A stretch of 64,000 nt of DNA from Sphaerisporangium flaviroseum (lineage in GTDB: Bacteria; Actinomycetota; Actinomycetes; Streptosporangiales; Streptosporangiaceae): NCBI RefSeq assembly GCF_039537005.1, contig NZ_BAAAZR010000039.1:1-64000 (forward strand), read 5' to 3'. The notes beneath the pieces were generated by a model, which saw nothing but the letters and a program-made list of their open reading frames with translations, had not been told where the DNA came from and ran no database searches. The position numbers and the translations under genes were made by a program. This document shows positions 1-9,316 of this stretch, piece by piece (positions within the stretch are counted from its first letter, which is position 1; the number at the start of each line of letters is the position of its first letter).

Positions 1-30
1 GCCCCATGGGGCAGGCCCGGGCTCCGGGCC
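1..30. terminator. GC-rich hairpins at the window edge
   Basis: A perfect 12-bp palindrome (1-12) is followed by a 7-bp stem with a 3-nt loop (14-20 / 24-30). There is no U-tract, as is usual for actinomycete hairpin terminators. It lies just upstream of the lysozyme gene and may end transcription of a gene outside the window. Role inferred only from structure. Confidence 0.35.
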
Positions 31-67
31 TAGCGGAACAGACGACGTCAGATAGGACACATCTCCT

Positions 68-1876
68 GTGAACACGAATCACCGACCGTTCTGGCGCCGG
101 TGGACCCGCGCGGCGGCCGTCACGATCGCCCTGGCGATCGGCGCCGCCCTGCCGTTCACCGCGCCGGCGAACGCCACCGCGGACCCGCCCGCCGGCAAGT
201 ACCCCATCCGCGGTGTGGACGTCACGCACTACCAGCATCCCGACAACGCCGCCGTCGACTGGGCGCGGGTCGCCGGGTCAGGGGTGCGGTTCGCCACGTT
301 GAAGGCGACCGAATCGACGACCTACACCGACCCGTGGTTCACGCGGGACATCTCCGCCGCCAGAGCGGCCGGCGTCCCGGTCGCCCCCTATCACTTCTAC
401 ATCGCGCGCAGCCCCAACACCGGGGCCGCGCAGGCCGACCACTTCATCTCCGTCGTACGGGCCACGGGCTACACCGGGCACCGCCCGGGCGACCTCCCGC
501 CCGTCTTCGACTTCGAATGGGACTGGAAGACCGGTGACTGCCCGGCGTACGGCACCATCGCCGACGCCAGAAACTGGCTGGACCGCGTGCAGGCGGCCTT
601 CGGCGTCAAGCCGATCATCTACACCGCACGGGGCTTCATGACGAGTTGCATGGACAGCAGCACGGCGCTGAGCTCCTACCTCCTGCAGGTAGCCGACTAC
701 GTCGACGGCCACACCAGCCCCGCCCTTCCTCCCGGGTGGAACACCTGGCTCATGTGGCAGTACACCAACACCGGCTCGGTCCCCGGCATCCCAACGACCA
801 ACGTCACCCTCAACGTCTTCAACGGCACCCAGGCGCAACTGGACGCCCTGGCCAACCGTTCGTCGGCGCCCCTGGACGCCGCGCCGGTGGTAGGCAGCAA
901 CGCGGACGGCCGGGTGCAGGTGTTCGCCCTCGGCGGCAACGGCGCCCTCTACACCAAGTGGCAGGCCACTCCCAACGGCATCTGGGGCGACTGGAAGAAC
1001 CTCGGCGGCACCGACCTGCGATCCATCGCCGCTGGCCGCAATGCCGACGGACGGCTCCAGGCGTTCGCCACCGGCGGCAACGGCGCCCTCTACAGCACCT
1101 GGCAAACCACCCCCAACGGCGCCTGGGGCACGTGGACGAACATGGGCGGGCAGAACCTCACCTCCAGCATCGCCACCGCTGCCAACGCCGACGGGCGCCT
1201 CCAGGTGTTCCTCATCGGCGGGGACGGCGCCCTCTACAGCCGCTGGCAGACCACTCCCAACGGCATCTGGGGCGACTGGAAGAACCACGGCGGCACCGAC
1301 CTGCGATCCATCGCCGCTGGCCGCAATGCCGACGGACGGCTCCAGGCGTTCGCCATCGGCGGCAACGGCGCCCTCTACAGCACCTGGCAAACCACCCCCA
1401 ACGGCGCCTGGGGCACGTGGACGAACATGGGCGGACAGGACCTCACCTCCAGCATCGCCACCGGCGCCAATCCCGACGGCCGCCTCCAGGTCTTCGCCAT
1501 CGGCGGCAACGGCGCCCTCTACAGCCGCTGGCAGACCACTCCCAACGGCATCTGGAGCGACTGGAAGAACCACGGCGGCACCGACCTGCAGTCCATCGCC
1601 GTGAACCGCAACGCCGACGGCCGCCTCCAGGCGTTCGCCACCGGCGGCAACGGCTCCCTGTACAGCACCTGGCAGCCCACGCCCAACGGCGACTGGGGCA
1701 CCTGGACCAACATGGGCGGGCAAGACCTCACCCCCCGCATCACCACCGGCGCCAACGCCGACGGCCGCCTCCAGGTCTTCGCCATCGGCGGCAACGGCGC
1801 CCTCTACAGCCGCTGGCAACTCACCCCCAACGGCACCTGGAGCGACTGGATGAGCTTCGGCGGCACCGACCTCTGA
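68..1876 (+). CDS. Secreted GH25 lysozyme with C-terminal seven-repeat propeller-like domain
   Basis: Likely exported muramidase that cleaves peptidoglycan N-acetylmuramic acid linkages. A GTG start at 68 gives 602 aa. Residues 1-37 form a signal peptide with Arg10-Arg11, a hydrophobic core and an ANA cleavage motif. The GH25 domain (about 45-265) opens with GVDVTHYQ (Asp51) and carries the acidic pair in VFDFEWD (Asp148, Glu150), as expected for the family. Residues about 270-602 contain seven repeats of about 47 aa with the core Q-F--GGNGALY--WQ, fitting a seven-bladed beta-propeller of the tectonin/PLL kind that probably binds glycan. Blades alternate in sequence (odd blades QVFA, even blades QAFA), and blade pairs are nearly identical at DNA level with a 285-bp period. 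Nothing links it functionally to the cluster at 3.9 kb. Confidence 0.9.
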   Translation: MNTNHRPFWRRWTRAAAVTIALAIGAALPFTAPANATADPPAGKYPIRGVDVTHYQHPDNAAVDWARVAGSGVRFATLKATESTTYTDPWFTRDISAARAAGVPVAPYHFYIARSPNTGAAQADHFISVVRATGYTGHRPGDLPPVFDFEWDWKTGDCPAYGTIADARNWLDRVQAAFGVKPIIYTARGFMTSCMDSSTALSSYLLQVADYVDGHTSPALPPGWNTWLMWQYTNTGSVPGIPTTNVTLNVFNGTQAQLDALANRSSAPLDAAPVVGSNADGRVQVFALGGNGALYTKWQATPNGIWGDWKNLGGTDLRSIAAGRNADGRLQAFATGGNGALYSTWQTTPNGAWGTWTNMGGQNLTSSIATAANADGRLQVFLIGGDGALYSRWQTTPNGIWGDWKNHGGTDLRSIAAGRNADGRLQAFAIGGNGALYSTWQTTPNGAWGTWTNMGGQDLTSSIATGANPDGRLQVFAIGGNGALYSRWQTTPNGIWSDWKNHGGTDLQSIAVNRNADGRLQAFATGGNGSLYSTWQPTPNGDWGTWTNMGGQDLTPRITTGANADGRLQVFAIGGNGALYSRWQLTPNGTWSDWMSFGGTDL

Positions 1877-1885
1877 CCGGTCTCG

Positions 1886-1936
1886 GCGATCACAGGCCCG
1901 GGATCCCTTTGAGGGCGCCCGGGACCTGGTGATCGC
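1886..1936. terminator. Terminator hairpin between convergent genes
   Basis: An imperfect inverted repeat: the arm GCGATCAC-AGG-CCCGGG pairs with CCCGGG-CCT-GGTGATCGC with two small bulges. It lies between the converging lysozyme and AI-2E permease genes and probably terminates one or both. Confidence 0.5.
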
Positions 1937-2049
1937 GATGAGACGCGTCGCACCGTGAACGGGCACGCATGGGGGTCTGGGGAGCATCAGAACCGGATCG
2001 TGCGCCTGTAAGGCGGGCGGCGCGTGGAGACATCCGGATTTTCCGTTCC

Positions 2050-3282
2050 TCACTCAGCCTGGATCCACCGACCGGTATTCGGAGTTGAATGCTGTCCGGA
2101 CATGACGATGCCCTCCGAGCTGGGTAGCCGGTCCTCCGCCGGTTCGCTGGGCTGTGTCGGGTGGGCCTGCGGTTCTGCCGGCGCCTGCGGTTCCGGTTCC
2201 GGCCCGGGCGGGTCAGCGGGTGGGGGGTCGTCTCGGAAGAGTTCGGGGATCGCCCGGTAAAGGACGGCGGCGATGGGCACGGCCACGACCGCGCCCGCGA
2301 TACCCGCCAGGATGCCGCCGACGGCGAGCACGAGAATGATCGCTAACGGATGCAGGTTGAGCGCACGGCCGACGATCAGCGGCTGGAGTACGTGGTTCTC
2401 CAGTTGTTGCTCGACGAGCAGGATGCCGACGAAGATCAGCGCGTAGATCGGGCCCTTCGCGCCGAGCGTGACCAGCGTGGCCACGGCTCCGGCGAAGAAG
2501 ATGCCCACGAGCGGGATGAAGCTGGCCAAGAAGATCAACACGGCGAGCGCGGCCCACAGCGGCACGCCCATGATCGCGAGCACGATGCCGATGATGACGC
2601 CGTGCACCGCGGCCACGGCAACGGTGCCTTGGACGTAGTGCGACAGTGTGATCCAGGCGGTGCGGCCGGCCCGGTCGACCCGCGGTGCGACGGTGCCGAA
2701 GGCCTTGAGGAACCAGGCCCAGATCCGGTCGCCGTCCTTGAGCAGGAAGAACGTCACGAACAGCAACAGCACGATGGCGGCCAGGACCTCGAGCAGCACG
2801 ACGGTGCCCGCGAGTACGGTGGAGGTGATCTGCCGCTGCTGCTCGGTGACCATCGTCGCGAGGTCGTCGACCCATCCGCTGAGCTGGTTCGGCTCCAGGT
2901 GCAGTGGGCCGGTGTAGAGCCATCCCTCGACCGACTTGGCGGTCTGCTGCACCTGCCTCACCAGCCCTGGGAACTCCTGGTTGCCCCGTACACCGATGAT
3001 CCAGCCGGTCCCGCCCAGTACGGCGAGCGCGACGAGCATGGTGACCCACGTGGCGTAGATCGACCGCAGGCCCGCCGCGCGTAGCCGCCTGGTGAGCGGG
3101 AACAGCAGTGCGGTCAGCAACAGTGCCACCGCCAGCGGCAGCGCGACGATCCGCAGCCTGGCCACGATGCTGAAGACGTAGGTGGCCACGATGCCGATGA
3201 GGATCAAGCACGCGCTCCACGCGGCCATCCTCGCCAGCGTGGCGGGGACGAGCCGCCACAGGCGTTCTCGATCAGATTTCAC
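2050..3282 (-). CDS. AI-2E family transporter (permease)
   Basis: Integral membrane protein of the AI-2E/PerM family. Family members export small solutes, and the original autoinducer-2 link holds for few of them, so the substrate is unknown. About eight hydrophobic segments are visible: two near residues 15-60, one near 80-100, a soluble loop at about 100-155, then a helical bundle at about 155-350 containing the family-typical FIPLVG and VLQPLIVGR patches. The C-terminus (about 360-410) is a Pro/Glu-rich cytoplasmic tail. The open frame extends to a TTG at 3318; I prefer GTG at 3282 (VKSDRERLW) because the extra N-terminal residues are not family-like, though the ribosome site (GGAA) is weak. 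It converges with the lysozyme gene and shows no operon partner. Confidence 0.82.
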   Translation of the reverse strand: MKSDRERLWRLVPATLARMAAWSACLILIGIVATYVFSIVARLRIVALPLAVALLLTALLFPLTRRLRAAGLRSIYATWVTMLVALAVLGGTGWIIGVRGNQEFPGLVRQVQQTAKSVEGWLYTGPLHLEPNQLSGWVDDLATMVTEQQRQITSTVLAGTVVLLEVLAAIVLLLFVTFFLLKDGDRIWAWFLKAFGTVAPRVDRAGRTAWITLSHYVQGTVAVAAVHGVIIGIVLAIMGVPLWAALAVLIFLASFIPLVGIFFAGAVATLVTLGAKGPIYALIFVGILLVEQQLENHVLQPLIVGRALNLHPLAIILVLAVGGILAGIAGAVVAVPIAAVLYRAIPELFRDDPPPADPPGPEPEPQAPAEPQAHPTQPSEPAEDRLPSSEGIVMSGQHSTPNTGRWIQAE

Positions 3283-3318
3283 GCATTCCACACTCACGCC
3301 TGGCCGCGGAACGCACAA

Positions 3319-3907
3319 GGCATCCGACGTTGGTCTGTCCCCGGCTTGAGGCCGACGTATGAAGCCGAGCTGAAGTCCCTCTGAAGCTCCCTGCTCCTAC
3401 GGTCGTACGTCATGATCAGAACCGTCGGTACGAGGGTCATGAGCCGACGTACAGGCCGCCCTTACGGTGGCCGCATCAGCACCGCACCTGTCGGCGACCA
3501 TGGCCGCACGCGCCTGTGTTCCCCCGGACGTACGCTGGCGATGTGGTGCCTGCCGCCGCTGGTCGTCGAACCGGCTCGGCAGGCGCCGGTGTTCCCCGCG
3601 CGTCGGCTCGAGTCAATCCGGCGATGTTCCGCGGGCCGCGGGTGACGGAAGCCGGACGACGGCGACGTGCTTGATCAGGGTCTGGTCGAGGAGTCGTCGA
3701 CGGACCGGTTGGTAGTCCGAACCGTATTCCGGTTTCGATGGCTGAATGCGTGTTTCCGCGTCGTTTCCTGAGCGCGGTGCGGGGACCGGAATGCGTGAAT
3801 TCGGTGGGCGCACTCCGTGAGCGCGTCCTCAAGCTCCGTACCGCACCCGGGAGGAATTGCGGGCAAGATGGAGCAGGTCGATTGTCGCATTTTGGATGAC
3901 CTACGAA
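3319..3907. other. Intergenic region upstream of the SARP gene, no convincing gene
   Basis: About 590 bp between the divergent permease and SARP genes. Several short open frames exist on both strands but none has a convincing ribosome site, codon pattern or recognisable protein. The segment from about 3700 has more A+T than its surroundings and probably holds the SARP promoter. I saw no clear -10/-35 pair or repeat operator. Confidence 0.4.
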
Positions 3908-6802
3908 ATGAGGCCGATGATCTGGTTTGGCGTATTAGGCCCCCTTAGGGCCATTTACGATGATCGTCCGGTTACCATTCCATCGGGGAAGCAGCGCATC
4001 GTTCTGGCGACCTTGCTGCTGAACGGCAACCGGCATGTGTCGCAGGACAAGCTGATCGAATGCCTCTGGGACGGCACTCCCGCTCGGAACGCCGGGGGAG
4101 CGCTTCAGACCCACGTCGCCCGCCTGCGCCGTACCCTGGGCGACGGCCGCGACGGCCGCCCGTTGATCAGCACGCGGAGCCTGGGCTATGTCATCGAGGT
4201 GCGCGAGTCGACCTTCGACCTGTTCCGGTTCCGCGATCTCGTCGGCCAGGCCGACCGGATGTCGCAGAACAAGGACGCGACCGGCGAGGGGCGTGCGCTG
4301 GAAGAGGCGCTCGCGCTGTGGCGGGGACCTGCACTGGTCGACGTGCCGTCGGAGTCACTGCAGCGTGACGAGGTGCCCCGGCTCACCGAAGAGCGGCTAC
4401 GGGTGCTGGAACGCTGGTTCGACGTCAAACTGGTGACCGGCGGCGGCAACGAGATCGTGCCCGATCTCAGATCGGCGACGGCCGAACATCCGCTCCGCGA
4501 ACGCTTCTGGGCCCAGTTGATGCTCGCTCTGGTCGGCTCCGGTCGGCAGACCGAGGCGCTGGAGGCCTATCGCACCGTCGTCGGCCTGCTGCGCGAGGAG
4601 GTGGGCATCGACCCCGGCGAAGAGCTACGCCACCTGCACCGATCGATACTGACCGGCGAGGCGGAACCCTCCTTCCCGTCGGGTCAGGACCCCATCGTGG
4701 TCACCTCGTCCCCCGCCCGGCCGGGGCCGAAAGAGACCGTCGAGCAGGGTGTGCCGGTCCCGGCGGAGCTCCCCCGGGACGTGGCCTCCTTCGTCGGGCG
4801 CGCCGACGAGATCCGCCACCTGTGTGGTCTGCTGACGGCACCGGACGCCTTCACGATCTGCGTCCTCACAGGAGCGGGTGGCGTCGGGAAGTCGGCTCTC
4901 GCCGTCCACGTGGCGCACCGCGTCGCCCACCGGTTCCCCGACGGGCACCTGTACGTCAACCTCCACGGTGCGACCCCGAACGTCGCGCCGCTCAAGCTCG
5001 AGGAGGTGCTCGGCCGGTTCCTGCGCTCCGTCGGCGTCCCGGACGCGGCGATACCGCCCGGAGCGGACGAGGCCGCGGGCCGGCTGCGCAGCCTGACCGA
5101 CGGCAAGCGGATGCTGATCGTCTTGGACAACGCCTACGACGCGGCTCAGGTGCGACCGCTGCTCCCCGGCAGTAAGACCTGCCGCGTGCTGGTCACCAGC
5201 CGCAAAGCACTCGCCTCACTCGACGGGGTCGCCCATCACCGCATGGGCGCCCTCCCTGCCGACGAGGCCGTCGCCCTGCTCGGGCGCCTGGTCGGCCCGG
5301 AGCGGGTGGACGCCGAGCCCGTGGCCGCCGCCCAGATCGCGCGGTCGTGCGAGGGACTGCCGCTGGCCATCTGCCTGGCCGCCTCCAGACTGATCGCCCG
5401 GAACACGTGGCGTCTGTCCGTCCTCGCCGACCGGCTCGCCGCGGAACAGGGCCGCCTCAACGAGCTCCAGATCGAGGACCAGGCCATCCGCGCGACCTTC
5501 CAGGTCGGCTACCAGGATCTGGGCAACGAGGCCGGCGGGCGAGCCGTCACCCGGCTGTTCCGGCTGGCCGGCCTGCTCGAAGGCCCGGACATCGGTGTCC
5601 CGGTCGCGGCGGTGCTGGCGGGTCTGCCCGAAGATCAGACCGAAGAGCTGCTGGATCGCCTCGTGGACGCCCAACTGCTGGATTCCTCGCGTCCCGGGCG
5701 CTACCACACCCACGACCTGCTGCGTCTGTTCGCCCGCGAGCGCGCCGCCGAGGAGGAGACCCGCTCGGCCCGCGCGGAGGCCGTGCGACAAGCCCTGCAC
5801 TTCTACCTCGCCACCGCCCGCACCGCGACCCTCATCGCGGTCCCGTCGGCGGCCTCGGTCACCGAAATCCCCCCGCGGACGCCGGCTCATCCCGGGGTGG
5901 CGTTGAGTACCCATGAAAGCGTCCAGGCGTGGGTGGACGACGAGACCGACAACGTCATGGCGGCCGTACGTCAGGCCGCACGAGCACCCGACGGCGACCC
6001 TGGGCTGGCCGTCGCTCTGGCCGCCGCGATGGATCCGCCGCTGCGAGCCCGCGGCCGATGGCAGGAGAATCTGGCCCTGTTCGAGATGGCGGTCCACGCC
6101 GCCGACCGTACGGGTGACCCGCTTCATTTGGCGCTCACACACGGCGACCTCGGCTGGGCCAAGCTGCGACTGGGGCACCTGAGCGACGCCGTCACCCACC
6201 TGCGGACATCCCTGACCGCCTACCGGGAGCTCGGTGACATCACCGGCGAGGCGAATCAGCTGGACGGGCTGGCCAACGCCTACCGCATTCTCGGCCGTTT
6301 CGACGAGTCCATCCGGTACCACCACCAAGCCCTCGCCCTCAGCCGCGAGCTGGGCAACCGCTTCGGCGAGAGCGCCATACTGACCCACCTCGGGCTCACC
6401 TACCAGCGCGCGGGGAGATTCGACGAGGCGATCAAGGCCCACGCGCAGGCCACCGATGTGGCGAGGGGAATCGGTGACGTGGTGAAGACGCTCATAGCGC
6501 TGGGCAACCTGGCCGAGGCCCTGCGGCTCGCCGGTGATCCCAAACAATCGGCCGTGACCTTCGAGGAGGTCCTGGCCACCGGGGAGGGCGCCGGCCACTC
6601 CGGGACGTACTGGGAGGCGGAGCACCTATGGGGGCTGGGCCGCGCGCTTCACGACCTGGGCGAGTCCGCCCAGGCCCGGCGACGATGGGCCGAGTCCGCC
6701 GCCATCCTCCACGACCTCCACCTCATCGACGCGAGCGAACTGCACGCCATACAGGCCGGCCCGCTCCCGGAGACCCCCGACGTCATCCAACGCAACCTCT
6801 GA
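3908..6802 (+). CDS. AfsR/SARP-family transcriptional regulator (SARP-NB-ARC-TPR)
   Basis: Large pathway activator at the left edge of the cluster. Domains in order: OmpR-like winged helix (about residues 5-90, opening FGVLGPLRA), bacterial transcriptional activation domain (about 95-245, LWRGPALVDV, ending LHRSIL), NB-ARC ATPase (about 290-560, Walker A GAGGVGKSAL near 321, Walker B-like MLIVLDNAYD near 402), then tetratricopeptide-like repeats to the C-terminus (about 690-920). The frame is open from a TTG at 3857. I chose ATG 3908 because GGAT lies about 10 nt upstream and the family usually begins right at the winged helix; ATG 3917 is also possible. AfsR-type SARPs bind direct repeats at BGC promoters, so it probably switches on the operon starting at 9566. 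Confidence 0.92.
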   Translation: MRPMIWFGVLGPLRAIYDDRPVTIPSGKQRIVLATLLLNGNRHVSQDKLIECLWDGTPARNAGGALQTHVARLRRTLGDGRDGRPLISTRSLGYVIEVRESTFDLFRFRDLVGQADRMSQNKDATGEGRALEEALALWRGPALVDVPSESLQRDEVPRLTEERLRVLERWFDVKLVTGGGNEIVPDLRSATAEHPLRERFWAQLMLALVGSGRQTEALEAYRTVVGLLREEVGIDPGEELRHLHRSILTGEAEPSFPSGQDPIVVTSSPARPGPKETVEQGVPVPAELPRDVASFVGRADEIRHLCGLLTAPDAFTICVLTGAGGVGKSALAVHVAHRVAHRFPDGHLYVNLHGATPNVAPLKLEEVLGRFLRSVGVPDAAIPPGADEAAGRLRSLTDGKRMLIVLDNAYDAAQVRPLLPGSKTCRVLVTSRKALASLDGVAHHRMGALPADEAVALLGRLVGPERVDAEPVAAAQIARSCEGLPLAICLAASRLIARNTWRLSVLADRLAAEQGRLNELQIEDQAIRATFQVGYQDLGNEAGGRAVTRLFRLAGLLEGPDIGVPVAAVLAGLPEDQTEELLDRLVDAQLLDSSRPGRYHTHDLLRLFARERAAEEETRSARAEAVRQALHFYLATARTATLIAVPSAASVTEIPPRTPAHPGVALSTHESVQAWVDDETDNVMAAVRQAARAPDGDPGLAVALAAAMDPPLRARGRWQENLALFEMAVHAADRTGDPLHLALTHGDLGWAKLRLGHLSDAVTHLRTSLTAYRELGDITGEANQLDGLANAYRILGRFDESIRYHHQALALSRELGNRFGESAILTHLGLTYQRAGRFDEAIKAHAQATDVARGIGDVVKTLIALGNLAEALRLAGDPKQSAVTFEEVLATGEGAGHSGTYWEAEHLWGLGRALHDLGESAQARRRWAESAAILHDLHLIDASELHAIQAGPLPETPDVIQRNL

Positions 6803-7068
6803 CGGTGAAGGCAGGAGGGCAGTGTGAACGCGCTCACCCCGTCGCTTGCGCGCCGCTGTCGGGGCGCCGGGCATGGAGACAGCCGGACGACAGCGAGAAG
6901 CCATGCCCTCGTGATTAGCCTCGTGCTCGGAAGGCCGAGCAGCGTGGGGACTGCTCAACGGGGATCGACCCAGGTTCGGGCGGCTGGTTCGCCAACGGGT
7001 CGTGTAGGTCGAATGTGATCAGGGGGATGAATGATCTCTTTGGTTTCGAGCCACCGGAGGTCTGATTG

Positions 7069-8052
7069 ATGTTGGTATCACTGGGGCTGCGTCCCCTCGC
7101 CGAGCGAGTGTACAGATTGCTCTTGACGAGGACGGACCTGGATGTCAAGTCGATCGCCGACGAGCTGTCCGTTTCCGAGGAACAGGTGCGTGCGGCCTTC
7201 GACCAACTGGCCGAGTTGGCATTGCTGTCGCCGTCGTGGGAATCGCCGGGCGGGTTCCGGCTGGTCCCTCCGGGTGTGGGCCTGCAGGGACTACTGGATC
7301 AAAGGCATGCGGAGTTGCAGAGCCAGCAGGACCAGATCACCGAGACCCGGGACGCGATCGCCGCTCTTGTCCGCGAGTACTCCGATCGGGTTCCAGACGC
7401 GCATCATCCGGGAGCCGGGAGGATCGTCGGGATGGACGCCATCCAGACACGTATCGAGATCCTGGCAGCGGAGGCCGTCTCGGAAGTGGCCAGCATGATG
7501 CCGGGAGGCGCCCAGGATCCGGGGTTGATCAACGCGGCCAAGGCGTTGGACCGGCGGGTTCGCGAGCGCGGGGTCGACATCCGCACCATCGGACTGGACA
7601 GCATCCGGAAGAACGCGCCCACCCTCGCCTACGCCGAGTGGCTGACCGGCATCGGGGCGCAGGTTCGCACGGTGCCGAGCCTGCCCACCCGCATGCTCAT
7701 CTACGATCGCAAGGTCGCCTTACTGCCGGTGGACACGGCGAACACCCGGGGGGCGGCCGTGCAGATCCCCGACAGCGGCACGGTGACCGCGGTGCTGGCG
7801 CTGTTCGAGCAGATCTGGGATGTGGCGACGCCCATCGGCACGCCTCTGCCCAAGGACCAGACGGGGCTGCTGCCACAGGAGCGTGAGCTGCTCAGGTTGC
7901 TGGCCGAGGGCATGACGGACGAATCCGCCGGTCACCGTCTCGGTCTGTCCCAGCGCACGGTGCGGCGCATGATGGCCGGCATCATGGAGCGCCTCGGCGC
8001 TCGTAGCCGGTTCGAGGCCGGATTGCGCGCGGCGCAGCAAGGCTGGCTGTGA
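7069..8052 (+). CDS. LuxR-type regulator with N-terminal TrmB-like winged helix
   Basis: A 327-aa DNA-binding regulator. The N-terminus (about 1-75) looks like a TrmB/MarR-like winged helix (VYRLLLTRTDLDVKSIADEL), the middle (about 95-250) is a sensor-like alpha/beta region without a known ligand motif, and the C-terminus (about 262-327) is a LuxR helix-turn-helix with LPQERELLRLLAEGMTD and SQRTVRRMM. ATG 7069 has CCGGAGG 8 nt upstream, which decides the start. It has the same architecture as the regulator at 39343, so two related regulators bracket the core. A strong hairpin follows at 8079. Confidence 0.88.
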   Translation: MLVSLGLRPLAERVYRLLLTRTDLDVKSIADELSVSEEQVRAAFDQLAELALLSPSWESPGGFRLVPPGVGLQGLLDQRHAELQSQQDQITETRDAIAALVREYSDRVPDAHHPGAGRIVGMDAIQTRIEILAAEAVSEVASMMPGGAQDPGLINAAKALDRRVRERGVDIRTIGLDSIRKNAPTLAYAEWLTGIGAQVRTVPSLPTRMLIYDRKVALLPVDTANTRGAAVQIPDSGTVTAVLALFEQIWDVATPIGTPLPKDQTGLLPQERELLRLLAEGMTDESAGHRLGLSQRTVRRMMAGIMERLGARSRFEAGLRAAQQGWL

Positions 8053-8078
8053 CCCTTCGCCCGGTCGCGTCCGAGCGA

Positions 8079-8104
8079 CGCCGGAAGGCTTCCGCCTTCC
8101 GGCG
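8079..8104. terminator. Hairpin terminator between convergent regulator genes
   Basis: A perfect 10-bp stem (CGCCGGAAGG / CCTTCCGGCG) with a 6-nt loop lies between the converging LuxR-type and XRE genes. No U-tract. Probably a bidirectional terminator. Confidence 0.6.
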
Positions 8105-8136
8105 GGCGCGTTCACACCGATGCGGCACTGGGTGCG

Positions 8137-8679
8137 CTACCCGGCCTCGACCGAAAGCTCGCGAGGCGGCATGGCGGCGTGATCGGCCGAGTCGCCACGC
8201 CACATTTTGATCTCCAGGAGAAGGTGTCCGGGCTGGTCGCCATCGTCGAGGCGGATCACGGAGACCTGACGAATCGCTCCATCCGGCGGAGCGACCCCGG
8301 GGGAGGGGTCTTCCCGCATGATGCTCAACGTCACCCCGTCGGTGAGCGGCGCGGCGGCGATCGTCGTCCCGGTGGCCGGTGGGTAAGCGCCCTGCGCAAC
8401 GCCTTCTGTCGCCTTGGAGACGAACCGCGCCCGTGCCCGGCCTTCGAGACCGAGACCGTCGGCCAACAGGCGGACCGTCTCCAACCTGGGCCGGTGAACC
8501 CGCCCGCTCTCGAGGTCGCGAATGGCGCGCACGCTCAGGGCGGACAGATCGGCGAGGTGTTGCTGTGTGAGCCCTGCTCGGATGCGGAGGTTGCGCAGCA
8601 ACGAGCAGAACGACTCCTGCTGTAAAGCTGGTCCTTCCATGACGTTCATACGATCCTTCTCGATATGTGAAACGGACAT
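8137..8679 (-). CDS. XRE-family helix-turn-helix regulator
   Basis: DNA-binding protein of about 180 aa. The Cro/C1-type helix-turn-helix is clear at about residues 24-80 (LLRNLRIRAGLTQQHLADLS, SVRAIRDLESGR). The C-terminal half has no family I recognise and could bind a ligand or partner. Two starts are plausible: ATG 8679, 5 nt after the stop of the 112-aa gene, with GAGGGA 11 nt upstream, or ATG 8649, with AAGGA very close. I list the longer form. It is the last gene of a three-gene leftward operon (59-aa secreted peptide, 112-aa protein, XRE) divergent from the biosynthetic core, which suggests local control, perhaps with the two upstream products as signal or co-factor. Confidence 0.82.
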   Translation of the reverse strand: MSVSHIEKDRMNVMEGPALQQESFCSLLRNLRIRAGLTQQHLADLSALSVRAIRDLESGRVHRPRLETVRLLADGLGLEGRARARFVSKATEGVAQGAYPPATGTTIAAAPLTDGVTLSIMREDPSPGVAPPDGAIRQVSVIRLDDGDQPGHLLLEIKMWRGDSADHAAMPPRELSVEAG

Positions 8680-8684
8680 GCCGG

Positions 8685-9023
8685 CTACAGTCCCTCGTCT
8701 TGGTCGGTGGATTCGGCTTCGAACAGCGTGTCCATCGCCGCCGAGATGAAGTCGGCCGCGCAGTGGGTGACCACCCATCCCAGCAGGTTGGCGTTCCCGG
8801 CGAGCGCCTCGTCGAGCAGTGCACGGGCACCGTTCTCGGCCTGGGAGAGATCGGCGCCGCTCAGATAGAGGACCAGTGAGACCCCGCTGACGTCACCACG
8901 TACGTAGGCGTGCCCGACATCGACGTGTCCGCGCCAGGCGGTCAGCCACGAGCGGAGCAGGTCGATGTCGGGTGGAGCCGGCCCGGCGAGGATGGGCGCC
9001 AACCGGGCCGTGATCACGTACAT
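8685..9023 (-). CDS. Hypothetical protein, 112 aa
   Basis: Not recognised. The product is soluble and slightly acidic, with a strand-helix pattern (MYVITARLAP; RSWLTAWRGHVDVGHAYV; GVSLVLYLSG; helix ENGARALLDEALAG) that would fit a small alpha/beta or ferredoxin-like fold. No signal peptide or metal motif. It lies 28 bp downstream of the small secreted-peptide gene and 5 bp upstream of the XRE start, so the three are probably co-transcribed. It may assist or modulate the regulator; that is inference from position only. Confidence 0.65.
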   Translation of the reverse strand: MYVITARLAPILAGPAPPDIDLLRSWLTAWRGHVDVGHAYVRGDVSGVSLVLYLSGADLSQAENGARALLDEALAGNANLLGWVVTHCAADFISAAMDTLFEAESTDQDEGL

Positions 9024-9051
9024 GGGCGTTCATCTCACAGCCGGGGTCCGC

Positions 9052-9231
9052 TTATCCCCATATGTTCCCGTCGCCGGGAGCACCGGGCTCCCGGGGACCG
9101 TCGGCCAGGACGACCGCCACGCCGGCGGGAGCCTGAGCGGTGACCGGTGATCCGGTGCCGGCGAGGCCCAGAGCGGTCGCGGCGAGGGCGACGGCGACGA
9201 TCTTTACGATGGTCCGGTTGCTGGTTCCCAT
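9052..9231 (-). CDS. Small secreted peptide, 59 aa
   Basis: A short gene: ATG 9231 preceded by GGGGAG at good spacing, stop TAA at 9052-9054. The first about 32 residues form a Sec signal peptide: basic MGTSNRTIVK, hydrophobic core IVAVALAATALGLAG, likely cleavage after TAQA. The predicted mature peptide is about 25 residues, starts PAGVAVV, is Gly/Pro rich and ends DGNIWG. No cysteines. It is first in an operon with a 112-aa protein and an XRE regulator and divergent from the biosynthetic genes. A secreted signal or a small envelope protein are both possible. Confidence 0.6.
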   Translation of the reverse strand: MGTSNRTIVKIVAVALAATALGLAGTGSPVTAQAPAGVAVVLADGPREPGAPGDGNIWG

Positions 9232-9316
9232 CTCTAACTCCCCGTTGTCGGAACCCCTTGCTGTCTGACTCGTCCGAGTATTGCCACGGAAAGCGGGTCA
9301 TCAGAAGCGCCGGGGC

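Noticed and set aside
278..2053. Long minus-strand frame opposite the lysozyme gene
   Set aside because: Reflects the repeated blades in reverse; no recognisable protein, while the plus-strand frame has a full GH25 signature.
6824..7018. 64-codon frame with GGAGGG ribosome-like site after the SARP gene
   Set aside because: The product has no recognisable fold, is Arg/Ser/Gly-rich, and the codon pattern is poor. A small gene cannot be fully excluded.
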